Shown in pieces: positions 23,081 to 33,300 of a stretch of DNA of 64,000 bases. The stretch's first letter is position 1. Every line of letters begins with the position of its first letter. The notes under the pieces were generated by a model. The model made no database searches and was not told the origin of the DNA. It saw only the letters and a list, made by a program, of their open reading frames with translations. Made by a program: the position numbers and the translations under genes. Source of the stretch: Spirometra erinaceieuropaei (lineage: Eukaryota > Platyhelminthes > Cestoda > Diphyllobothriidea > Diphyllobothriidae); assembly GCA_902702965.1 (NCBI GenBank), contig CACRXP010000067.1, forward strand, positions 110,192 through 174,191. The letters run 5' to 3'.

Positions 23081-24248
23081 TTAATGACAAGGAACCAGCA
23101 ACGGTCTCCTCATCAAGAAACAACTTTCCGCATGTAATAAATACCTCTGCAGCATGGCAGTAACCAGATGACCTTCAAAGTCCTTGCTAATGCTAATACC
23201 AATCATTATTCCTACTTGCGCAGCGTGAACCCTGTACACGGGCACGTAGTAGATAAAGTAAGGCAATCTAGCAGAGTAACTTTTGATTTAAATAAAGCAA
23301 GTACAGTTAACAAATACTTAACTTACACCATAGTAAGCTTATTTTGACGTTCTCTGTGTTTAACCTTCAGAAGAAGTCCGAACGGTCATTTTTCACATTG
23401 CCGCCGTGACCGTGTAGTATCACTCTCTCTCACTTTCAAATTATCTTAATAAAAGTTGTCTTTCCTGGAGATGGCACATCAGTTGCATAATTCTTGACAG
23501 AGGTTCACGGTTGTCACTGAGCAATTTCCAACTTCTTTGAAACATATCACCTACTGTTAATTTCACCTACTATTAATCGCTGAGTACGCGAGCGAAGCAT
23601 GGACATTAAGTCGACTATTCCTTCCTGTTTACTCGAATACCCTGCGTCGAACTGATAATGTCAAAAATAGTTTTCTCACAATCTTTTCAATACCAAGCCC
23701 ACTCTACGAAAGTCACGAAACGTATATCTACATATCCCTTTATGCGCATTTTCGAAAACCAATAAACTCTGTCATTTCAGAAGAACGTTTAAAAAATGAT
23801 GAAAAATGACTGATTTAAACTAGGTTTTAAATCTCAATATCAGAAAAAACAAGATGATTTGGAAGTACAAAAAATGGCAATTTTTCGAATTATATTTCTG
23901 AGCACAATGACCAAATCCCTAACAATTCTTGTACGCTAAAAATAAATGTGCAGAAGAATTTAAGCATGAGCATATAGGTACATGACAATACGTTTTGTCA
24001 CTTGCAACGTAAGGCACAATAAGACGTTTCACTGAATACATGCTGGTAATGAGTTAAACGATGGACGTATATTCTGCAGTAAATCGCTTTGGAAGGCACG
24101 CACTTTCTTACTAGAAAATAGTTATCATTTCTGGGGAGTGGCAGTGCAGTGATTTTCGTCTTTCGAGAAAACTGCAAAAACTGTTTTATTGCCAAATTAA
24201 AGTTTTGATACTCAATGTTACTTATTCCGACAAGATTCCGTTCTAAGA
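23081..24248 (-). CDS. TES-G: exons 2 and 3 of a TES-family gene
   Basis: Exon 2 is 24248-24002 (phase 1 acceptor AAG, phase 2 donor CAA|GTGACA). It has QFLQF, where TES-I has QFVQK, and CVPSKAIYCRIYVHRL, where TES-K has SANPEVHQCFYVYRV. Exon 3 begins at 23267 (acceptor CTGCTAG) or 23231 (better pyrimidine tract, GTGTACAG), both phase 2, and ends at TAA 23081. Its SISKDFEGHLVTAMLQ lines up with SLTDIKRLEHVMESL. Exon 3 is shorter than in TES-I (62 or 50 codons). The donor is placed just before a TGA, so splicing is needed to stay open. Exon 1 not identified. Confidence 0.45.
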
Positions 24249-25672
24249 CTTGAGTATCTCACTTTCAAGCCATGAATCTTAATCAATACTGAGCCCGTTT
24301 TATTTGCAATTTGTTATATGCGCCCTATTTATGGTAAACATGTGATGAGTTAATTCAAGGCATATTCAAATAATGTAGCCTTAACGCATAAAAAAATTAA
24401 ATGTTGAAGCGCCATCAAAATTGGGCATATTTACAATCTACAAGGTTACCGCAGCGTTATGCCACGTCATTTTACATTAGAACTCATAAAATCAGCTACG
24501 TGTTGACGTTCGATGTGATTAAAAATCGCAGACGGACACATGACGATGAGGGCAAATGGAGTAAGAAATTTTGCCGAATTCATAGTTGTTTTCCGCAAAC
24601 GAAATTGGTGTAAATTGTCTCATGAGATGGGCAACAATGGTTCCCATTAGCAATAGAACTTTGTAGCGTGGGCAGTCCTTGTATGCTAAAACATGGTTCA
24701 TGCATTGATAACATGCATTTCAACCGGTTATAAGCAAATAAACTAATGCAAGTCAAAATAACGTTAAGTGACCGCAGTCGCCAAAGTCCGATGCATAAGA
24801 ATTACAATTTTTGCAATGAAAGTCTTATCATATACAATGGGTAAAATAGTACTGCATTGCCGATACAAGCGAAGATGCGAGTTCCAGGGACTAATTGATC
24901 AGAAACAGAAAGGATTGCTGCTACAAGGATTTTTCGGATTCTCACTTGAATCCATCATCAGAGAATGTGGCAGAAAAGGGTGACTCCTGCACAGGAAATC
25001 GCAGTATTTATAGGATGCAGTCGCTATGCTAACGCATACCTATAGCAATAAACCCCCCCCCCTTCGTCAAGGATGACTACCCGCTGGTGCGCTAACTGCT
25101 AAATTGCCGGCATGATTGGTAATCGCCGAAATCACATCAACCGCGTTATATGCTGGTGTGATGATTGCTCGGTTATCTTGCTCACCGGCTTCTGATAGAA
25201 CTGCATATTCAATGCGTCTTTAACATTAAATCTTTTTCAAAAGGCCGGCAATTAGAAAAAAACGTGTCAAAATGATAATAATACTTACAACGTTACTATT
25301 GTACGGTAACGCCCTAGCATGCTTCGTTATATGGGAGTAAAAAATAAAATAAAAGCGATTAATGTCCAAAAATAGCCCCCCATCCCAACGATGATATACA
25401 CATGTGTTAGAGGCAAGCCGGATTATTACTGCGAGTTAATTACGATCCTGTATACCCGGGACAGATTGCTCTATTAATCAATTGTTAAAGTCAATAAATG
25501 AAAACTTTTTTTTAAAAAACATTAGGCAAATCTTCTCTTTGTTAAATATAGCAAATTACTTTTAACGAGTAAACGATATGCTAAACCTTCCTAAAAACAA
25601 AATATAAAACCCGACCGAGGCTTTATATAATGCAAGATGGTTGGCATAATTGTTTTCATTATATGGTTACAG
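24249..25672. other. Intergenic DNA with a decayed hammerhead
   Basis: No supported gene. A short ATG frame at ~25273 (hydrophobic IIILTTLLLY, phase 1 donor G|GTAACG) could be a signal exon of TES-H but has no second exon after it. Confidence 0.35.
24921..24972 (-). ncRNA. Decayed hammerhead ribozyme repeat
   Basis: On the minus strand: TTCT, intact CTGATGA, stem II GGATTC/GAATCC and GAAA. The cleavage side (AATCCTTG) no longer pairs with stem I. Confidence 0.5.
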
Positions 25673-25964
25673 GAAAATAATGTCTCACGCAAGTGCAGAT
25701 TTTAAGGACCTGCAAAATACTAGTATTTGTCACTTTAGATGTCCAGCGTTATTAAACAGTTTGCGAAGAATTGACCGCGCAGGTTACTTTCAAAACATTG
25801 AATTACAAGCCAAATCTCTGTCGATGAAACTTGACAGCGCCAATAAAACAGCGGCATTCATTTCGTTGTTAGAGAAAAGTCGAATACTGTTAGCATGCTT
25901 TTTCGCCAGTATAAACGCCTATGACCTCAAAGCTACTGAACTATCAGAAACTAAAGCTAGTTGA
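25673..25964 (+). CDS. TES-H: third exon of a TES-family gene
   Basis: After the acceptor TATGGTTACAG, a phase 2 exon of 1 + 291 nt ends with TGA. Its 97 codons equal exactly exon 3 of TES-I and TES-K. It shares KDLQN with LDLQN of TES-I at nearly the same position, and FISLLEKS.....ACFFASINA with LSILENLAVQAFLNA. Exons 1 and 2 were not found upstream, so the gene may be partial or have long introns. Confidence 0.45.
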
Positions 25965-26788
25965 GGACGTCTATTTGAATTTCGATAGTACACTTCGCAA
26001 AATACACAGAACAGATCCCCCAATATAACATTTACCGTTTGCACTGAACCGCAGAAAAGAAGTTTAAAATGTCCGTAAAATGTATATTTGAAGATTGAAG
26101 AGCATTCTCAATGGAAACTTTAGGAAATATAAAGTATGCGTGATATGTGTACTTAGTATAGACCAGATGACTGCCGATAATAAAATATTCAACATAAGAC
26201 ATTCTATTCCCCCATTTCACCATTGTAAATTGCACAGGACACAAACCCGTGACGGAATGTTGAAAAAAACGGTAGGTCAAACAACTTGTAATGTTCAATC
26301 AAACGGGCAATATTTGAAATGTGCGAAAGTACACGGTCGTCAAACTATTAGCTAGGAGGTTCTGCATATACCTGCACTTCATGTGGGCTGTAAAATTAAA
26401 TTTAAATTGCACAGGCTTTCGCTTCATATATTTAGTAATTAGTTGGATGATTGATCGAACACCTGAATTTCTTAGCAGTTATAAGTCACAAAGAAACCCG
26501 ATCAAAATTTTCATCGCAAAATATCGTCAAGTCTTTGAAAAGGGCCTGTAGAATGTTTTCATGATTAATTTCGAAATCCTTTGCGCTCAGATATGGCGTA
26601 GTACGCAAAAAACCGATAGAACCTCAATGCTGCAAACGGCCTAGGACGCGGAAATCCTGGAACAATAAGGATATAGCGGAGTCGGTCTTTTAGATATCGC
26701 AGTCCGCCGTAAAACGTAAACCAAATTTTTACGACGCCATTGTAAAGGCAAATAAACGCCTACCATCGAAACAGTCTGCATCGTCAAA
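25965..26788. other. AT-rich intergenic DNA
   Basis: A 20-bp string starting GGCTTTCGCTTCATATATTT (~26414) recurs at ~27198. Nothing else recognised. Confidence 0.4.
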
Positions 26789-27060
26789 GCGTTCGTTCGG
26801 AAAGAGTTCCTAAACCTGAAGAAATCAACCTTCCCAGGCCCTGATGCAGTCCCAGCCAGGCTGGTGAAGGAGCCAGCATCCGAATTATCCACATTTTTAA
26901 TCTTTAAGTTCCAAACGAAATTTGTTACTCGGTGCCTGCCCTCCGAATGGTAGTTTGCTACCATCGCTCCGACTGTAAAGAATGGAAGTCGTTCGGCGGC
27001 GAATAACTCCCGGCCACTAAGTTATACCTCAAATTATTACAAAATCAATTTACCGGGTTT
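26789..27060 (+). mobile_element. Non-LTR retrotransposon (LINE) reverse transcriptase fragment
   Basis: One frame gives KSTFPGPDAVPARLVKE, then a CLPSEW block and KNGSRSAANNSRPLSYTS. This is the classic N-terminal RT signature of CR1/Jockey/RTE-type LINEs (SPGPDGIP.RLLKE; LP..W; KKGSR..NYRPISLTS). A TAG follows the Trp (~26950). Only ~90 residues remain; 5' and 3' parts are gone. Which LINE clade is uncertain. Confidence 0.75.
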
Positions 27061-27846
27061 TGAAAAAAAGTACAACAGTTTAGCTCATTTGAATTGCTGC
27101 AGATGCTGCACTTACAGGGTTAAGCACACGGTAGTAAAAATCTCAACAAGGAGTTTTTGCATACTCAGGCATTTCAAAAAGACTGGATTGCAAGGCTTTC
27201 GCTTCATATATTTTCTTATCAGTTGAATATTAGATATGCTATTGATGTGAAGTTCTACAGCGCATTCCTGACTGATACCATCGGTCGGGTTTGGTCGAAT
27301 TTTTTTAAAATAATAACGATGGTACAAGAACTAACTAGTTTGTCGAGACAAGGCGATTCCTCCGATGTGGAAGGGCTCAAACCTGACAGACTGGCATCGC
27401 CAAAGCAAGAACAATGGAAGTAGAAAATACAGAGGATAAGTTGAGCCAAATATCGAAGGGATTTGCACTCACACTGTAATGGCAATGCAAACATACGCAC
27501 AATCAGGCATAAAGGAAATCAGGAAAGGGCGTATTTGGGCTGCATAATCGCCATCGAACCAGATGGCCGTTGACCGCTCGTATTCTTGGCAAATTCAGGC
27601 AACGCGTTGAGGCTCGAATATTTGAATGATGCCCTCAGAGTGACTACGGGTCCAGGCTTAGCTGCTGTCAGTGGCTTATTTGAAGCCTGATTAAATCGTC
27701 CAATGGTGGCAAATGAAATATCAACGTGGCCAATGCGCGGATTGTTCACCCCGCTTGCCGATTTGACCGATTTTTGAAGGGTGGACAATTTACTTGAATG
27801 CTGCTTTCAGTCATCTGATGGGAGGGAAGCGCTAATTAGATCGAGG
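27061..27846. other. Intergenic DNA, unexplained 89-codon minus frame
   Basis: A Pro/Ala/Ser-rich frame at 27519-27788 (-) may be a repeat remnant. No domain or splice context. Confidence 0.35.
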
Positions 27847-27895
27847 GAATTGTTTGGCTGACGTTTCGAAGAGCTTCATGGACTCTCCATTATCA
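27847..27895 (-). ncRNA. Decayed hammerhead at the 3' side of the minus-strand PLE relic
   Basis: On the minus strand: TTTGATAATGGAGAGTCC, a stem, then CTTCGAAACGTCAGCC. The palindromic ACGT is kept, but the CTGATGA box is degraded. Confidence 0.5.
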
Positions 27896-28199
27896 AAGCG
27901 TCTAGTGCAAAAATCGATCAATATTTCGAATGGACAGCCGGAGTAGTTGGCCCCGGGCTGATCGATTTTTTCTTTCTTCGCTGCATTGGCCTACTAGTCG
28001 TCGTTTGTGAGTGCTGGTGACCTCCTAGATCGGGTATCGTTATCTTGAATAAGGTTAGTTGCGTCTCTTTCCCCTTTTCGGTGAATTGGCCGACAGGCCT
28101 TGTTTGCTCCGTATTGCTAGACTGTCATAATCTCGTGTCGGACTATGTAATGACGTAGGATTTTATAGGCCGCGGGAAGGTCTGGATGTCTGTTGATGG

Positions 28200-29475
28200 A
28201 TTTGGCCTCCGTGTCCGTAGGCTCCTGCGTGAAACTTTCTGTCCTCGAGGTGCCCCTGCCTAAGACGGCTGGCCCTTACATGTCAAAACTGGGACTAGTT
28301 TCTCCGCTGCGAGTTTGGTTTTACTCTCCGAGTTGCTAGTTTGTGCTAATGCAGGCGGGTATGAAATGTCCGTCCGGTTACACCAACGTAGGCGCACAGT
28401 CCATCGTTACAACGTATCTGGTATACAAATGCTAAGGTTTCAGTGGGTGGTATTATGTCTTTGGGTTGCATCAAACGGCGGCGAATTATTGTCTGCGGTT
28501 GTTTGCAATGTCTACCCTGTAAGGTCGTAACAGTCTTGAAACCGCTTTGGAGACGCCTTTAATGCAAGGACTAGTACTCCCTGCTTAGGGTTTTTCTTTT
28601 TTGGCCGTTGTTTGTTCACTCGATGCTTGCTGTGCTTGTTAAAGAAGCATTGGTATCCATTGACTAGGAAGAGGGCACGAATATATGGTCGTTCGTTTCA
28701 TTTGTCGGCTGGTGGGTTGCAGCGTGTTTCAGCTCTTTGGAATAGAGTACGGATACAGCTGAGTTTGTGTGAGAGGGGTGATTGGTGTTGAAGTGTAGTA
28801 TTTGTCTTGTGTTGCTGGTGTGTCTGAAAACGGTGCTATGCATTTGTCCAGTTGCACACCGACACACAAGGATATCGAGGAAGGAATTTGGTTGTTTGTT
28901 TCAGCTTCCAGCGTGAATTAGATATTTTGGTCAACCGAGTTCAGCGATTCTTTAAGGTCTTCCACGTCATCGACTTAACGAGACCAGGACTTTAGTTGAT
29001 ACTTCGTGAACAACAAGTGTTCTATCCGTTGAAGGACCACTTCAGCAGTGAGCCCTGATATGAGGGAGCCAATAGCGCTGCCTTTGTATCGTTCACACAT
29101 TTTTCCAATAAAGGTGAAATATGTGTTAAGGTAATAATGTAAGAGCTCTAAGAAATGTTCGACCTTCAGGGGATTGTCTCCCTTGTTGTAGCAATCAGCC
29201 AGGAGTTGTCTCACAATATCAATGACAAGTTGCTGTGGAGAGGTGGCAAATAGTGAAACGACATCTAAAAATATCATGGATTCATCTGGCTCATGTTTCT
29301 GTTTCAGAAAATGATTAACAGAAGCCACTGTTGTGGGCGAACCTTAGACGGGCAAACAAACATTTTGCTAAATCGTATATAGAAGTGTCACGTAGAGAAA
29401 CGATGTGCGTAAGCGGCATGTTCACTTTATGTCCAATCGCCAGAACGTAAAACAGTGTGGTTGTAGAGTCAAGGG
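28200..29475 (-). pseudogene. Decayed Penelope-like element (family C)
   Basis: In several minus-strand frames: IVSLRDTSIYDLAK (about 29400), motif A MIFLDVVSLFATSP (~29270), motif B YKGSAIGSLISGLTAEVV (~29070), a damaged motif C (stop then VDD, ~28980), DLKESLNSV, and an endonuclease remnant VYQIRCNDGLCAYVGVTGRT (~28420). Stops and frameshifts occur throughout. Decayed hammerheads flank it on both sides (27847-27895, minus; 29612-29655, plus), which suggests an inverted terminal fragment at its 5' end as in the better-preserved elements. Confidence 0.8.
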
Positions 29476-29611
29476 GTGTCATTTTAAACCAATTTCAAAC
29501 TCTGATTGTTCCAGAAGGCTAAGGCAGCGATAGTACAAAAAAATCGATCGACACAATGCCAACTAATTTAACTGTCTATTCAAAATTCTGATCGTGTTTT
29601 CAATGGTCGCT

Positions 29612-29655
29612 TTGACAATGGAGAGCCGCCAAATCTCTTCGAAACGTCGTTTCGT
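29612..29655 (+). ncRNA. Decayed hammerhead, inverted at the 5' side of the PLE relic
   Basis: TTTGACAATGGAGAGCC, a TCTCTTC stem arm and GAAACGTCG are the same pattern as 27847-27895 on the other strand. Confidence 0.4.
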
Positions 29656-30318
29656 CAGATTATCGACCCGAATGTCGTTCGTTTTTTAACCTGTGGTTTC
29701 AATCGACCTCCACGTCAGCTTCATTAGACAGCGTCAAACGTTTCTTAGTGAAGTAATCTTATGGATTGGCGTTTGTAAAGATCGGGACCAATCCGGCCGC
29801 TAAGTGTCTCATGCCTGCGGAAACGTGCCCTTAGTGGGGACACACGCCACGGAAAATGCCGTAAATCAGGTTCATGCATGCGAATTAAAAAAAAATTAGT
29901 CAATTAGGTGAAGCCGCTTTTCTGAAACGATTTCTTAAAAATTCGTTTTCAGTATTTAATAGTTTAAATACTGGAGGCGTCTTATATGCACTGCGAGCAG
30001 AATATATTTTTAACCTGAACTGTGGAATGTGACTTTGCCAATAGAACCGAAGAGACCCGTTCCAGGAAGTAGTCTTAAAGAAAGAGACACGATCGCTGCG
30101 ACAAGACCGTGTCTCCTTCTTCCAGAATGTGACATTATTTCGTGGGTCTTGATGATTGGTTGGGCATAAGGCATCTGTCTGCAAAATGCACAGCCTGTAA
30201 TATACACCCAACGCTGCCCACTGGCAACAACACATGAGTTTACTCGGAGTGAGGGCTATCCTTTGGTTATGTGTGCACAAAGTAAGTAGCGGGCAGCTTG
30301 CCGTCTGTTAACTAAGAC
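29656..30318. other. Upstream region of TES-I, no feature recognised
   Basis: No TATA-like element close to the 30319 start. Confidence 0.4.
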
Positions 30319-33300
30319 ATGTCGTGTGGAGAAGTTCTTATACAGTCGACGATCTTGGTGCTGCTGCTTACATTCAGTGCGAACTCAAATATTATATGTA
30401 AGTAACACTTTTTCAAACTTCGCAAACGCTTATTTCCTCCTGGTGCCTCTTTCGTTGATACTTCCTCAAGTAATTCACACCACGCATAAGCAAATGCCTG
30501 TTAAAAGTAATGGACAGGCGGCGCCAGCACTTACAATTGGTTATTAAACTGGCAAATGGGCCCGTGCGTTCTTGCGCTGTGGTTTATAGAATCCCGTGTT
30601 GCTTCACCCAGTGAAACTACAGGTAAGTCTGCAGCAGACAACATAGAGACTCTCACAACAAATATTCTGCAACGCATTTGTTCAAAGTGAATGCTCTCTT
30701 GTCTGTTTTGTCTCTAATGCTTTGTCATACCAGCTCATTTGTGTTCCGTTATACTAATGAAATTGTGGGCAAACACCCCTGCACTTCCGACTGATTATAA
30801 GAATCTCGAAGAAAAAAACACCAATACGAACACAGTGATGTAAACACTACCTACTTATTTATCATGAGTAGAATGAACGTATTATTGGTCTGTTGGAAGT
30901 ATGTGACTGTGGATTTGACGTGGAAGTGTGAACTGCACGCTTCGAGTCCAGAACAGCACCAGCCGGCTGGGTCTTCCCTGCTGCAACCGCTCTGTTACCG
31001 AAATAAAACTTGTGCCTATCAATGCTGGCATTCCCTGGGCGTAGTTTCAATGGATGACCATGGAATATGGCCGTGTTAGCGGGATTTAACTACTCGATGA
31101 AGACAATCACCAACGCAGGTTATGCATAATGCGGAAGGAAAGTATAGTACCGCCTTGTTACAGCCTGTATGAAACTGGATAGATGTGACGTTCGGTCGTC
31201 TGTTTACCTGAGACGATGCCCTATACCGCTGACCATATTTATCGCCTTATTGTGGATCTTCCCTGACACGGTACCGAATGCTGCCGTTGTCGCTTCAAAT
31301 TTGGCGTACGTATGCTACGGTTAACTAATGGGCAATCAGTGTCTAGACATGGTAAACATAAGGTACATCACGGTGGCGTATGAGTATCAGGTAGCACAAA
31401 TGATACATCCGGACCGTTGTTAGTTTATAAAAACAACAGAAAAATGCATCAGATTTTGTTCCTTTCAGTTTAAATGAATTGGACAATTATTCCTGCGACG
31501 AGCTCGAACCCGAACTGCACTAAATGTTGCCCCCTAACATGTTATAGTGATTGAACCACATGTGCATGACAGTATATATTCAAGGTCACGGGTGCTGATT
31601 GGCCACCCTATAACCTATGACGTTTCACCGCATCATATACGCCAAAAACGCTTGTGCTGCCAGCTGTGGATGCTTCACACCTGTTTGCAACCAACACTCT
31701 TGTTCGCACACATGAAACTCCAGTTGTTTGGTGAAGCAATCGACCGCCCTTTCGACGATGTCCGCTGTGTAATCCAGAGCACACTAGGAGTAGGGATGGC
31801 GAACTGCGCGTAAAATTATTTTAAAGTGGTTTTAGACGTGCACAGAATCTGCCGCACTGTCTCCGTCTCCCCCACCATGGTCCGGTGTCATCAATTACTC
31901 AATAAGATCAGAGGTGGGTGAGTCGCAGATGGCTGACACGGCTTAAACTCGCACATAGGCTTACCACAACACCTTCTGGTGCACAACGTACACTAAGCAG
32001 GATTTCAGAAGGCGAATATGCGATCACTGGAACAAGAAATTTATTGGCTGACGTTTCGGATTCTCACTCGAATACATCATTAGAGACATTCGCAAATAGA
32101 AGATTTATTGCTACAACAACCCAGTTGGCGCGAAGAGAACCGACAACCGGGCTTGCCACCGATTCCCAGTACTCACATTCCTGACAACGCATGCCAGCAC
32201 ATCTACCGTATGGCCTGTTTTACGGACATATGCTGAAACAGATATAAGGAGGCAAGCGGTCAAGTAAGACATATTGACTTAACTGTAAAAGAAACTCGGT
32301 TGAAGGCTGGACAGACTGGACGCATGCTCGGATCGCGCATACATGAACATAAGCTGGCTGTGAGGCGAGGCGACGCATTGTCACAAGTGGCCGCCCACAC
32401 CTACGAAATGGGTCACGGGTTTGACTTCGCAGCCACCAAAATAGTTGCCCACGCCGGAAGCAAAACAGGCCGAGAATCGATTGAAGCCTTGGTCTCGGAT
32501 GAGAACTCGGTCAATCGATTTATCGATCTGGCGCCGGCGTACAGAGCCCTTCGTAGTCACCTCCAGTCGTGCGACGTCGGTCGATGATTGGGTCTGCGTG
32601 CCTTATAACTGCCGCTTGTCCTGTTTCTGCCACTTCCTCTGACGATGGACTCCTGTACGAGTCTGAAAGCTCAGGATAATAAACGAATTGTTCCGGTGCA
32701 CGATTCTTCTTCTTCTTCTTCAAAGAAACTCGGTGTTACGTTTGGATTCGAACAGACGACAGCCAGGAGGCGGCTTTAGTACAGCCAACGCTATGACCAC
32801 CTGATCCATGCGGCCGCATTGAAAGGAATGAGTTTAATCACGTTTGGGTCAATCCACCCGGCCAACCTACTGCATCGTATGAAACTTCCCAAATTTGATA
32901 TAGTTTGTTGACTGGCTAAGCATAATTTTGTATGTAATCCGCCAAGAATACGCTAGATGACTGCGAGGCTCACATAATTTATATTGACACACCTGTGAAA
33001 ACTCGTCGCCTCAGTGGGATTATAACCCATGTCAACAAGAAAAGGGCTTTTATAACAGCCAACGCTCTAGCCACCTGCCCAACGCAACCCCACCAGATGC
33101 CTGGTTAACATGCAATGGATTGTAGGTAATTTATTGGAATATCCTTCTTGTGCTGTCAACTTACGGTGTCAGATTCAGTTGATTCCGGAGCTTTCAGTAA
33201 GTTCTCGGGCAACTGGACAAAAATATCATTCAACTCTGGTCCCGAGATGGGATCTCGTAGCTCGGTTGGCTACAGAGTTGACTGTACCCCAGTCTTTCTA

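Noticed and set aside
30862..31079. Overlapping frames in TES-I intron 1
   Set aside because: No phase 1 in / phase 1 out splice option and no TES-K counterpart.
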